From Gigaspora margarita (taxonomy: Eukaryota > Glomeromycota > Glomeromycetes > Diversisporales > Gigasporaceae): a DNA stretch of 64,000 nt. The notes beneath the pieces are model-generated. The model saw only the letters and a list, made by a program, of their open reading frames with translations. It searched no databases and was not told the DNA's origin. Location of the stretch: positions 468,506-532,505 of the forward strand of contig WTPW01000065.1 of NCBI GenBank assembly GCA_009809945.1, given 5' to 3'. Both the position numbers and the translations under genes were made by a program. This document shows, piece after piece, positions 46,494-58,903 of this stretch (within the stretch, counting starts at the first letter, position 1; every line of letters starts with the position of its first letter).

Positions 46494-48296
46494 GGCTCTG
46501 TTATGAGACTTTTTCTTTTTTGTTTACATTAGGGGACTTTTTTCATTTGTTTATATCATTATGATAGTATAATTTCCCTATTATAAGTTGTAGATAGTGG
46601 AATTGGCATAGCCCCAAATAGAATAAGCAATGTGTCGCAGCGATTTTAGGTTCTCTATAAGAAAAGTAGTCTGAGATCGCACAGAAAAACAGTGTATAGG
46701 CACATGGTTGAGTGGCACATGCTATGGGTCAGGTTTGCAGTGCATGGTTCGAGTAGGCATGGGGATCAGTAGACTGTGTTGATCCATATACACGTGCCAA
46801 TTTAACGTGAAATCATGTAAATCGCCCATGCCTTTTGTAGCAGTTTACTAAGTCAATTGACATGTGCAATGGTATGTGAATAGAACAGGTAAGTAAATAT
46901 AAATTTATGGTCCACTTTCCAATAGATATTTTATTAGAAGAGAACTAATAATAGTTAAAGCATGTTTATATATAAAAACTAAAGCAATTGCAAATGTGTA
47001 AAATCTTGCAAAGAATCTTTTTCCTTAAGATACCAGAGCAGGCTTATTTGTGAGTTTTTGAGATATTGCAACTTTTTGAAAAAAATCGTTGTGATCCTTT
47101 GCTCTTATTTTACTCCATGAAATGAGCTAACATGTGTCATTTTTAACATGTGCAGTTTTGTGTAATTCGATGTGCCATCATGTATAGCATGCATATGTGT
47201 GCCATCGAATGCATGCTATTCTGTATGACGTAATATAATGTGCCACCCCATTACCAAATATCTGTGTTATTTTTAATCATGCCATTCCGTAAAACACGCC
47301 TATACATATCACATAGTCCATACCATCCCATGCATATACACTGTTTTTCTGTACCATACCCTGAACCACTTTTCGTATAGGGGTTCAAGCACATGCCAAC
47401 TGCGCATGCCAGGGCCACAATCCAGTTCTTGCACCTGGCACTATGCTGCTAATGTTTGTTTATTACTCCTTTCAATAGCTATAGACTTTACACATAATTT
47501 ACACATGCTTGAGGGCATGGTAATTCCACTTGCTACAGCCCCAATTTAGTTTTTGCACCTGAAATTCAGCTGCAATTATTTGTTTATTTCCCTTTTTACT
47601 AAACAATGTATTTAGTTTAGTCTTGGTATTGTTAAGTTATTGGTATTGGCACACGCAAGTTTGGCTCCAGCACAAACGATAAGCCCAAAAAGCTTTCATT
47701 GCTCCAAGTACACCTCAAGGTGTAGGACTCGCCTCTGACTTTTTGCCTTGAAAAATTGTGGTCATCATGAGTAGTGATACAGGTCGATAAAAAAATTATG
47801 GGCTGAGGCCGATCCAAAAAAAGCTCGGGCCAGTTGACCAGGCTGATCTTTTGCTCGTGTAATTTTTTTGATCGAATTAGTCAACATTTATCTATATTAA
47901 ACATGTAAAAAGCTATCAGGTAATTTTTTGTCGAATTCTAGTAATATTTAATTATTTAATTGTTATTCTTTTTGTCATTGAGAAAAATTCCAGCATGTTA
48001 ATATTTATGTTGATTGATTGTCTACACCTCTGAAAATTCTGACACTTAGATTATATTTACCATTTGCCAATTTATCACTAAATAAGCCAATTTCTACATT
48101 ATTATCAATGACTAGCCAACTTTTATTTAATTCCTAGACTGAAATATGTTTTAGAAGAGAATTGTTTCTAATACTTTTTTTACCAACTGGCTCAGCCCAC
48201 AAAGGTGTGGGCTGAGGGTCAACCCACCTATTGACCCAGCTGTTGGGCCAGGGTCAACTCGTATTACTAGTGTAGATCGATAAGATCAATTGTTTA
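46494..48296. other. Repeat-rich region without a gene
   Basis: An inverted pair CAGAAAAACAGTGTATA...CACTGTTTTTCTG delimits a possible MITE at 46682-47351 that is full of GTGCCAT/CATGC words. At about 47770-48275 TAGTGATACAGGTCGA and GGGTCAACTCGTATTACTA, with inner GGGCTGAGG/CCTCAGCCCA-like pairs, look like the ends of a degenerate hAT-like element; target duplications do not match. The minus frame at 47632-47817 has no domain. Confidence 0.5.
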
Positions 48297-48342
48297 GGGG
48301 AGTGCAGTAAATCATGTAATTAGGGTTTAAATAGGCCCAACC

Positions 48343-48504
48343 CAGTGTTTAAAATTCAAAAAAAAAATTACATGCACAAATGCATTTTGTGCATCTTTTT
48401 TTAAAAAATTTACTTGCACACTTAAGAAATTTTTTAAAAATCTAAAAAAATCCAAAAAAATTTCATGCACATGTGCATCTTGTGCATGCCAATTTTAAAC
48501 ACTG
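48343..48504. mobile_element. CAGTGTTTAAAATT MITE
   Basis: 162 bp with inverted ends CAGTGTTTAAAATT and inner TGCACAAATGCATTTTGTGC-like pairs. CAGTG ends suggest hAT; the 8-bp flanks agree only partly (GCCCAACC, GTCTGACC). Confidence 0.6.
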
Positions 48505-49005
48505 GTCTGACCCCCCTCCCCCCCTGTGATAGACTATTGACCAATCAAATTTCATCTTTTTAATATTAAAAAAATTTAAAAATGTTTTTGACCCCACGTA
48601 CGATAACAGTCACTACATAGTAAAGTCAAAGTTTTACTATATGAATAGATTAAAGTTGCTTAAGTAAACTTGTTCAGAAGATCAAAATACACTTACTCTA
48701 AAATTTTCATCAGTATTGGACAACTTTTTATTATTTGTCTTTTTGATTTTTATGTTCGACGAAAATTTTAAAATTTTTTAAAAAAATACATTCGACAAAC
48801 GTAAAAATTAAAAGTTAAATAATAAAAACTTCTTCAATTTTGATAAAAATTTCAGGATATATGTATTTTGATATTCCAAACAAGTTTACTTAATCGATAT
48901 TATCGATTGACATAGTAAAATTTAGACTTTACTATGCAGCAACTTTCAGCGAATTTTTATTATAATAAATACTTCAATATTATTGGCTATTTTACTATAT
49001 ATATA

Positions 49006-49217
49006 CAGTCGGACCTCCCTAAATGCAACCTCCCTAAATGCAACCTCCCTAAATGCATATCTAAGTAAAATCTCCCTAAATGCATGCCTTTTTTTCGGCC
49101 CAACTTAATATAACACTTATAGATTTTTACCTCTCTAAATGCATAACCTCTCTAAATGCATGTTTTTAAAAATTTTTACTATGGTCCCGATGTTATGCAT
49201 TTAGAGAGGTCTGACTG
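49006..49217. mobile_element. TA-flanked MITE with 15-bp internal repeats
   Basis: 212 bp, ends CAGTCGGACCTCCCTAAATG and CATTTAGAGAGGTCTGACTG, TA on both sides. ACCTCCCTAAATGCA is repeated in tandem at the left end. Tc1/mariner-like. A decayed relative is at 58749-58903. Confidence 0.85.
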
Positions 49218-49285
49218 TATATAGGATGTGATAATTGGGAACCCCCCTCCCCCCTAAAAAAATTACGTGATTTTCTGCACTCCCC

Positions 49286-49779
49286 TTACATGATTTTTAG
49301 AAATTTTAGAAAATCTAATACATATGGAAATCACATGGATTTCACTATCATCCGATTTTACGATCATCTTTGACAATAAATATAGATTAGAATATTCATA
49401 AAACAGACAAAAAAACTTAGTTTAATAAGTACTGATCCTATTTTATAAAGTTTATAAAGCACTTTTTTTATATATATACTAGTATACTAGTATAGAAAAA
49501 TACAAAAAGCAAATTTTTTTTTTATATATTATGAGAAAATTATTTTGGCATGAATATAGCACAAATTACTATAAGCAGTGGAACTGTCAACTGTGTATAG
49601 TAAAGATTACTTATACCATATGAGCATACACAGTAAACTCATTATACAATATAACCATCTTTGGTAAAAAGGATCAGGCAAAATTGAATACCCTTAACAA
49701 ACATATTGATATATTGAATATCTGGTATATTGAGTATATCAAATATATCTGAAATATTGAATATATCAAATATATTTGA
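49286..49779. other. AT-rich region, GATATATC repeat at its end
   Basis: No gene. The final 90 bases are ATATTGAATATATC-type repeats bordering the putative LTR, like those at 22715-22848. Confidence 0.5.
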
Positions 49780-50240
49780 TATATCAAACCTGGTAACTTG
49801 TTAGATCAAGTAAGAGAGAAGAATTGGTACAGTTATGTAAAAAGTATAAATACATTGTCTTTTGTCTTCACAATAGAGTAGTTTTTAGTTATAGCTTTGT
49901 AACCTTAACTAAGTAGAGCTAGAAAGCTCAAAGATAGAGTTCAATGTTGTAAAACTCTTCTAAATTAGAGTAGAAGTGTTATTGATAGTAATTTCCCAAT
50001 AGATAATTAAATAAACTGTTATTATTATAAACTGATAATCTTCCAATAAGTGTATTAAAGTCCAAATTCTGTGACCTCATATTAGAGCCTTATAACATAA
50101 TCTAGAGCTCTCTATTTAATCCTTGTTACTCAAACCAAGTCTATCTATGCTTCAATTAAAGTTTTAACATAATTATTAAGGTTTAGATAAAGTAGTTTAG
50201 TTAATTTTAGTTAGTGTTAGTATGTACAGTTACTATATTT
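49780..50240 (+). repeat. Putative solo LTR, CpG-free copy
   Basis: Homologous to 22454-22735 (inverted) over its first 260 bp, and to about 29135-29290 (inverted) over its end. Layout: AAGTATAAATACATTG (TATA-like), then AATTAAATAAACTG (polyadenylation-like) 180 bases on, as in an LTR. Exact ends are not defined. It has no CG dinucleotide at all; the relatives have CG where this copy has TG, CA or TA. Confidence 0.55.
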
Positions 50241-50737
50241 AGACAAATATCACAATTCTGAGTTTCATACTATACATGTGCTCATATTAGTTAACTATAA
50301 ACAATCCCAAAATGTTTTAATATCCTTCTATCCATTTTCTGATTTTAATGCTTACTAATTTATAATAATTAATATTGATTTTTTTGAACTATATTCATTC
50401 ATATCATTAAAATAAATATCATTATGCTTGTTTAAAAGAATTAGAACTAAAAAACAAATTTTTGGGTTTTGAAAAATTTGAGTCAGTGGGTAATGCAAAC
50501 TAAAAATTTAACTTTATATGCCTTACTATCTATTAATACATTATACAGACAAATTTGCTTGCAAAATTTATTTTTTGCACAATTGCTAAAAAGGTAGATA
50601 AGTGAGGTCCCCTAAAACATATTTAAATTAATTTAGTTAGATTTATACAATACTTTGGCAAAGTATTAATTTTAAAATTTGTTATATTAAAAATTTTTAC
50701 TAACTAAAGATTATATTTTTATCTATATATAACATTA
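50241..50737. other. AT-rich region, no gene
   Basis: Nothing supported. GAGTCAGTGGGTAATGCAAAC (50480-50500) recalls the ends of the GGCCACGCAAAG MITE family, heavily decayed. Confidence 0.4.
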
Positions 50738-51875
50738 CTGTATTCCTCTAAAAATAAGCACCCCCTGAAAATAAGCACTCCTACAATTTATATATACCGG
50801 AAAATAAGCACCCCTTATATAATATAAATAAGCAACTAAATATCAAAAGCATAGTGGAAGTTTGTTATGATTGGCTGTTATTAGGATAAATATGATTAGT
50901 AATGATCTTTTTTTTATATAGTCAATTGTAAATTTTAAAGTACTTTTAATAGTAAAAATCATTGTATCATATAAAACTTTTTTTTGTAATACAAAATGTA
51001 ACAACCAACTTTAGTTATTGTAGTTTATCTTCAAACTTATTGTTTTTTAGCCTGAGATGCAATAAGATGCAGTAGTTCCAAAAACTAGATAAGAGGTGAA
51101 TATTTTGAAAGGTCAGAAGATGGTTTGGCAGTCTAAACAATTGGTGAGTTGAAATTGAAAGACTCTGCTTCAACTAGTTTGTTTGTGTTTTTTTATAAAA
51201 AGTATAATTTTGAACTATTATTCTAAACTGTATTTAATATTTTTGATTATAATTTATTTAGTACAAATATAGTTTGTAAATATGACATTTATAACACAAT
51301 AACAGATAAGTGATACTAATAGTAGTGTTAGGGATGGTCATGTACGTGTTATTTAGTAGATGTTTATACAGTTGAATCTTCCCAAACCAGTATGCATAGT
51401 GGACAAGTTTGTATTAGTATTGAGAGGTTATCAGATTTGAAATTATTATAAACTATATAGATTCATATAACAGAAATGAACTTGGTGGATTAATTTTTTA
51501 TCAGATTTGACAGGTTATCAGTTTTGACAGGATCAGTTTTGGGAGGTTCAACAGTATATATTTATTGTGAAAAAAATAACAAAACCCCTGTAAAATCCAA
51601 ATTAAAGTTGTTAATACAAAACTAAATTAGTATATTTAAATTTATAATATGTCTTTAGAGTATATAGACTAATTTTTTAAAAGTTTGAGAGTTATAAAAT
51701 ATTTGTCCAGTACTCTATTTGAGGTATGATTAACATTTTTTCCAGATATCTTAACAACCAATCAAAATGAACTTCTGCTATACTAATATCAAATCGTTTA
51801 AATTATTAGTTGAGATTATACCTAAAAATAAGCATCTCTATAGTAAAAAAGGTGCTTATTTTTAGAGGAATATAG
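50738..51875. mobile_element. TA-flanked TIR element, 1.1 kb
   Basis: The ends CTGTATTCCTCTAAAAATAA and TTATTTTTAGAGGAATATAG extend inward to AAGCACC/GGTGCTT, with TA at 50736-50737 and 51876-51877. AATAAGCACCCC units are repeated near the left end. It contains the MITE at 51369-51554. No ORF. Confidence 0.75.
51369..51554. mobile_element. TA-flanked MITE nested in a larger element
   Basis: 186 bp with ends CAGTTGAATCTTCCCAAA and TTTGGGAGGTTCAACAG, TA on both sides, and inner GGTTATCAG repeats. Confidence 0.7.
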
Positions 51876-53555
51876 TATGTCAAAATAATAAAATATTTAA
51901 TAGTAAATTACTTTTATCTACTAATCTATTTGGATGCTTTAACTACCAAAATAATCACCTATGTGAGATAATTCTAATAAATCTAAAATTGCTAAAATCC
52001 AATTACAGAATCCCAAGATCGATAATGATTAATTTTTATTGCAAATCCTTATTGATCTTAGGATCCTGTACAGGGAGAAAAATTTAGAACCAAAATTAGA
52101 TGCGCAATGCACACCTAATTTTAAATTTAATGTGCACTTTGCATACTTAATATTAAATTTAATTTCACACACTGTACATATAACTAATTATAGTATGTGT
52201 CTTTATAAGTTAAAAACAATAAAATTCAGCTAATTTGAGGAATTTGTAAATATAAAATTATAAAATAAATTAATTAATATACACTTTATGATTGGTATCA
52301 ATTAATATACATGCTGTGATTGATTCAAAATAATACTGCTCTAATACTTTAGTATTAGCAGCTAATAAAAAATAAATAGCTGCTTGATACATAGTATTGA
52401 GGCAGCTTTTGTTTCAAATCATGTGCTATCTGATCAAACATGTGACAGACCCTTACGATCACAATTGATTGATAGAATGAAATTATAAGGCAATTAGATA
52501 ATTAGTAATATGATTATTAATAACAATATGATGAGTGAATGTCACAGATCATAATCAAAATAAAATGTTGATCTCTATTAACTCTATAAATTCCACTTAT
52601 ACTTGTTTAATATAATTTCTACTCTAAAACAAATTTCTAAACTTAACCCCTAATCTGCCAAAAATATTTATTTTTAGTAGCTTGACAATTTTTTATATTG
52701 TTATATTTATTTTAATTTAATTTTATTTTGATTCATTACAGTGAATAGTAGTTATTTATCAGGTAATTTAATTATAGTGTATTAGTAAGTAGGTGGAAAA
52801 TAATAGGAATTAACTTCGTCTTTTTTGCAAATCCAACTTTTATTTTGGTTATATCGATTTCTTCTACCTACTTATATTTGAATAACACATAGTTGTATAG
52901 CCTGATAGGATGACAGTTATGAATAAAAAAATTTGGTGAGATCATTTAGGTTTGTATAGTATTCTAAAAAATGTTAAATGTGGTCTGTTGAGACAATAGT
53001 TACATAAAAAATAAATGACCTGTTCAGATAACAGTTATATTGTCAAAATACAAAAAAAGTGCATATTGCACAATTTTAGAAACAATTTTATAGATTGCTT
53101 AATAGCAAAAAAGATAAGATCCGAATATGTTCTTCATAGTAATAGTTTATCCCAAAAAATGAGAGACAAAACAAATTCTATTACCACGTTTTGATGAAAT
53201 TGGGCCTAGAACTTTGAATTGCTATAAATTATTATTGAATTATTAATAGCTATTGGGTTCACACTCATCTTATATCACTATAAAATTATTTAAAATTAAT
53301 CTGTTGATAATATATTTCTTAACATTAAATATTTATATGCTAACAAAATATCAATAGTTAGTTATAGTCAAATACTTTAACTCATACTAAACATGTGTCA
53401 TATACTGTTATAAATTTTGGGTAATGTAAAAATGCACTGTAATTATTTGTTCTAGAATTACAATCCCAAGATATTTATATATTTAGTGCTAAAATTTTAT
53501 AAACTTACAATTTTTAAAATAAAAGTTGATTTTAATAGAAGAATTCTATTCTAAA
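51876..53555. other. AT-rich region, no gene
   Basis: No gene is supported. Weak inverted repeats occur around 52010-52072 and 52330-52430. The open frame 52039-52233 is low-complexity and not called. CpG is scarce. Confidence 0.5.
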
Positions 53556-54852
53556 TTTAAATTCTATGCTCTTTTAAAGTCCAATGCTCAAAAGCCTTTT
53601 CAAAATCAAATGAATCAATTGAGGGACCATTTAAAGCAACCATTAAATGTTCATTAAGTATATCAATACTTATTTGATTCTGAAGTTTAGTTTTTATAAG
53701 GTTTTGATGTAAAAAAAACTCTCTCAACTTTAGTATTTGTAACAGGAATAATTAAACAAATTTGTATTAAAGTAGAAGTAGCAGAAAAATCAAAAAAAGA
53801 TGTTCTTGTTAAAATAAGGTTCCATGTAACAATAAATCTAACTGACTGATAATTTTTAAGAAGACATTTAACCATTCTCCATTCATTAATTAATAGTTGT
53901 TTGTTAAGTGGTGGGTTAAACTTTTTACTATTCACAGTTTTTTTATTACCAAGAAATTTAATTTCCTTATTGCCGTAGTTGGACAATTCACTATCCAATT
54001 TTGGTAATTGCTCAGAATCAAATATTTTTAATGCATTATAAATTCTCAGTTTGGAAAGCAATTATTAAGATTTTCAATTATTGCTAATGCAAATTCAGAA
54101 ATAAATGTTGGAAGTTGATAAGTATTTAAATTGTTATTCACTATATATTCAAGTAAATTAGAACCATAAGTAGGTAAAACCTCATCACTACCAATAAACT
54201 ATATTTGAATTGCATTAATCGTTATAGTAAATATATTGTTGAATATTAGTAAAAGAAACTTAATCAGAATGACAAATATGTATTAACTTGTCTATTTTAA
54301 AAAATTAATCAGCTAAAAACATAGTTATAATTTCAAATTTTTGACAATATCTGCTAATAAAGAGGTGGCTTGCTAGTTACTTGCTGTTTCTTCTAATAAA
54401 GCCCCTTTAATTGACTCTAAACTTCAATAAAAATTATGAATAATATTTGAAAAAGAGAGCCAGCGAGTAGATATAATATTTAATAATACAAGCTTTGGTT
54501 TTTCCAAGATATTTTGTATCAATTTTAAAGTTAATATTCATTTATAAGAACTACTAAAATATAAATAAATTCCTCTAACCAATGTATCATATTTTTTAAA
54601 ATATAGGATTTGTTCTATAGCATCTTGACTAGCAAGATGTAATCAATATACTATACAATGATTTTTTGTTAAATAAGGATTATATTTTTTAAGACAAGCA
54701 GCAATACCAGTTTGATGTCCAAGCATTGTACTAGCACTATCACTTCTATAATAAGATAAATTTTCAATTTTATGTGATTTTGCAATTATAAATCTTTTTT
54801 TCAAGATCTTTACTAATTAATTTTGCATCACAATTATTTAGTTCAATCTAGG

Positions 54853-57832
54853 TGTTAGTAAAATTATGTAGGTCCAGCTTATTATAACATATATCCAACA
54901 AAAATGATATACAATTATTTGTATAACAATCATATAAATATATATTAAAAATATTTACAATGCTATACCAAAGAACCCTCAGCTATATTAATTAATTGCT
55001 AATTCAAAACATATTATTGCTATGTTCTATTCCTACTATCTGGGTACATTTTGGTATTCACAGAAACTAAATACCACTTTTAATAATTGAAGCTATTAAA
55101 TAGTAAAATTCAGACTTTATTAAACTTCAGTATGTATTTATTTTAGCAAACTATCTTATCCTATGCATTTATATTTGCTACAAATCACTTTAGAAAGGAA
55201 TATCTATTTAGTAACTAATTTGGAATTTGGCTAAAACATATAATAACAAATTTTTTTAAAACTTTAATGCATCATTTTTTAAATTATAAAATATTTAGCC
55301 ATAAAAACAAGCTGTAAGAGCAATGGATTAATAATGTAGTGAATTAAAAATATGTGTATATTAGATAATATTAGCAGTTTCTTGGTTTTTTATAACCAGT
55401 AGATCAATTTTTGTAAACTTTAAAAATTTATATATAAAATATCTTTATTTGAAATAAAAGCCTGGTTGTTAAATAAACATAATGAGTTTGATAACTTCAA
55501 TGCTAAATTCAATTAATTGTTACTCAAATTATTTTTTATCCCTTAAACTATAAGCAAATCCAGGCAAATTTGTCTGAAAAATTGCTATACATATGCTTAT
55601 GATCTATATTTTTTAAAACTTAAAATATTTAATTGAAAATTTTTTTGATAATATTTGAAAATAAGGATTATATTATAATAGTATTTAATTTTATATTATA
55701 AGAAAAAAGTTTAAGTTGCTTATAAGCTAAAAATAGACAAATTTTAAAAAATTTATTAGCCAAAAAAATTATTTACTTATTCTTGGTGAACTTTATAAAT
55801 ATTAGCTTTAGCTTCTTGTTCTAATACAATATTTGTAGTTTATAAAAAGAATTACAACTTTAATTATTGCAACTTTTGTGATTTACTTATAAAAATTAGA
55901 ACTTTAAATAGAAGTAAAATTTTTTTTTATAGATGGGAACATATAAAATTTAAGAAAATCTAAAAAAAAGCTTTATAATAAAAATTTTAAATTAAAAAGT
56001 TTAAACTTTTATTACTTTAAAGTTTATTAATAATTTTAAAAAATTTTTATAATAAAGTTTATAAAATATATTTTAAAAAAAAATATTCTATAAATAAAGT
56101 ATACCCCATATTCTTAATAAACTTTTATTTTATTTAAAAAATTGTAAATATTTCTAAAAATTCTAGGCAAATTTGCCTAGAATACAGTTTAAGGAATAAC
56201 TTGAACCTTGATATATTTTCTATATAAGTTAGATTTAATTTACAAGTCTCTTGTTATTCAAAGAAATATTTATAGGTTATGAGTTTTTTAAGTTTTTAAA
56301 TTGAATTTCATCTATATAATTGGAAGCAAAGTTGCTATTAAATTACAATTTTTTTATATAAATTTATGCAACTCTTTCTTTATTTAAAAAAAAAATTCAC
56401 TATATAAAATCATAAAATTATATGCTTTTCTATTTTATGACCAATTTATTTATTACTCTTTGCTTTTCACAGCTACTCACTAGATTTCTTGTGACCAAAC
56501 TATATCCTAACACTATTTCAATTGTATATTTCTACTACATTTATCAAAAATTCCCACTATTGATATATTTAAAATTTAATAAATCATCCTTTAGCTATGT
56601 TTGTAGAATTGTTGCTGCCTTTAGTGATTTAAATGTTAATATTTTTTCTTACTCTATACCTTGCCAAATTATACAAAGTACAAAATCCATCTAATTAGCT
56701 GCTTTAGCAAATTTCAAATACTAAAACACCTTTTTTTAATACAAATGTTACTCTAAATTATTCTAAAAACTTTTTTTTAGTTATAGCTATATCTTCATCA
56801 TAGCAAAATTGCATTGTCAAATATTCATTTTCAGCAAACTTCAAATACCAAATAGAATCCAAAATGATATGGTTTATTTAAATGCTATATGTCTTGCTAT
56901 TTTCAAACTTGATCACCTAAATATAAATTAAATAAAATTAAGTTCAATATCATTAAATAAAACATACTATGTATATTTGTTTTAAAATATTGTAACAAAA
57001 CCCACATATAAAATAAACACAATTAAATTATTACAGATTTTCTTGAAACATAGTTGTTAAGAAATTGAAATTTACCTTTTCTAAATCTTTTCATTGCTGT
57101 TATTTTTAGCCCCTGGCCATTGAATCAGCATGTCAAAACACTACAAATAATACTATCGAATTACCACAAGAATGCTATCAAATCACTACAAGAATGTTGT
57201 TGAAACATTGCAAGAGTTTTTACAAGAGTGCTAATGAACTCCCATATCGAATTACTATTAAGTAACTACAAGAACTGGGAACACTATAGAAACTCTGAGA
57301 CATCTACAAAGATTAGAAATAAGTTTTTAATACAAAATAAAAAAAAGCAAAAAAGAGTAAAAAAAAATACTTATACTTATGATCATCAATCTTCTGTAGG
57401 TTACTAGGAGTGTATAACGGAGCTAAGAAGTGAAGATTTAGACCTGGGTGTATGAAATAAATTAATATTATTAAAGAATATTATTAATAATAAAAAAAAT
57501 TAATAGGCTTTGAGTCGTGTATATGATTTTTTATCTTCATTTCTTTTATCTTACAATAATTGAGCATGAATATATAATTTAGTTTTTTTAACAATAAAAG
57601 AACAGCTATAAAATTTCTTTATGATTAATTACTTACCTTTGTCTATTTCAATTTTTTTAAAAAAAGAAATCCTAGTAGACAGATTATTTTAAAAAATTAA
57701 CAATCAAGACTTTAACCAATTGAACATGATACATATAAATTTATATAAGTTTCATATAAAGAGACAATTTTTGTATTACTAATAAACTTGTATAACATTG
57801 GAGTTGTCCTTCTCATAGTTTTACTTACCTCT
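54853..57832 (-). other. About 3-kb intron or insertion within the hAT pseudogene
   Basis: Between the GTAAGT donor and ACCTAG acceptor lies non-coding AT-rich sequence. It holds a TA-flanked element (55539-56196) and imprecise ATCACTACAAGAATG units at 57140-57300. The plus frame 56422-56694 is low-complexity and not called. For a compact transposon this is long, so part may be inserted DNA. Confidence 0.5.
55539..56196. mobile_element. TA-flanked inverted-repeat element
   Basis: The ends TCCCTTAAACTATAAGC and the inverse of TTCCTTAAACTGTATTC are followed by AGGCAAATTTG(T/C)CT palindromes, TA on both sides. Similarity is moderate; strongly AT-rich inside. Confidence 0.55.
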
Positions 57833-58748
57833 AGGTTTAATCATTCCAAGATATTGCAAAATAGGTTTATTTTTAGCAAGATATTTGATTACAATTGCAA
57901 GATATTTAGCTGTAAATAAAGTACTTTCATCGACTAAAATACTCCAATTTTTTGATCTAACTAATTATTGAATATTATTATATTCTATTTAGATGCAATT
58001 GATGCAAGAAATAAGCGCCTGTTATTGGATTTTTATATAATGCATATTCTTGTTCATTTTTATTAGATATTTCATTATCAAATGATTTTAATATGATAGG
58101 ATCTTTATTAAAATAAAGTTCACCACAATTTTTTAACTATAATTGTTCTAATTGGCATAAAGCTAGATATTGCTTCATAGCTTGATTATTTTTTAAAAAG
58201 TAATAAATATTTCACATTATTGATAAGACTCTTAGTTTTTGAATACTTAATTGAGTTAAATCTTGAATTATTGTAGTTTGCTGTTTATTTTGATTATTAA
58301 TAGCCTTTTAATGATTATTAGTTACAAGATGTTTTTCAAAAGTTTGTTTTCATAAAAATTGTGTACCCATATTAAATTGATTAACTTTTTTTGCTATCGC
58401 ACAAAGTACAAAATACAGTAATTTTACCATTATCATCTTTATGCTTTTCAATCCAAGGATAGAGTTTAAAAAAATTAGAATTCTATATAGTATAAACTTT
58501 TTTATAAGGTCTGTTTTTAATATTAGAATTTTGTGTTTAGTTATTTTCACTAGACTTATCATGATTATTTTCACTAGATTTATCACTACTTTTATCATTT
58601 TTTTTCTTGTTTATTTAATATTTTAGCACTTTGTCAGATTACAAATTTATCTATAGTTTATTACTGTAAAAAACAAAAATAAATTTGGATATAATTTTAT
58701 AAAATTTTAATACTTATTTATATATTAATTTTTTTATTTATTATAATA

Positions 58749-58903
58749 CAGTTTATTTCTCTAAATGCAATCATTCAGGATCATACTTTGGTAGCTGTGT
58801 ATAGAACAATAAAAATTTTGCATTTATATAAGTCTAGTATATATTTGGACAAGAGCTAAATGCTGTATTTTAAAGAGGTGCTGCATTAAGGGAAGATCTA
58901 ACT
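58749..58903. mobile_element. Decayed relative of the 49006 MITE
   Basis: It begins CAGTTTATTTCTCTAAATGC after TA and ends near GGGAAGATCTAACTATA, roughly its inverse. Internal TGCATTAAGGG resembles the CCCTAAATGCA repeat. Confidence 0.35.

Larger units (their letters stand above)
48297..49285. mobile_element. GGGGAGTGCAG element, 3-bp TTA TSD, with two nested MITEs
   Basis: The ends GGGGAGTGCAGTAAATCA and TGATTTTCTGCACTCCCC are flanked by TTA at 48294-48296 and 49286-49288. Sub-terminal ATGTAATTAGGG / CCTAAAAAAATTACGT and CATAGTAAAGTC-type inverted blocks lie inside. It contains the elements at 48343-48504 and 49006-49217. Non-coding. Confidence 0.7.
53556..58620 (-). pseudogene. Decayed hAT transposase gene with a long intron
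   Basis: Read on the minus strand from 58620. A basic/acidic N-terminus leads to a TTF-type zinc finger (YPWIEKHKDDNGKITVFCTL, C..C, then KHLVTNNH). Next come LVRSKNWSILVDEST (first catalytic Asp) and LGMIKPRG at a GTAAGT donor near 57832. After an acceptor near 54852: CDAKLISKDLEKKIY, YYRSDSASTMLGHQTGIAA (second Asp), NHCIVY, STRWLSFSN, and the C-terminal dimerisation part LIIPVTNTKVERVF and LNGPSIDSFDFEKAF with a stop near 53557. Several in-frame stops and a frameshift in a T run near 53712 make it dead. Such transposases cut and paste hAT elements with 8-bp TSD; the terminal repeats of this one were not found. Confidence 0.75.

Noticed and set aside
56422-56694. Open frame of 90 codons with hydrophobic look
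   Set aside because: Low-complexity F/Y/I composition expected from AT-rich DNA; lies in the intron-like part of a transposase pseudogene.
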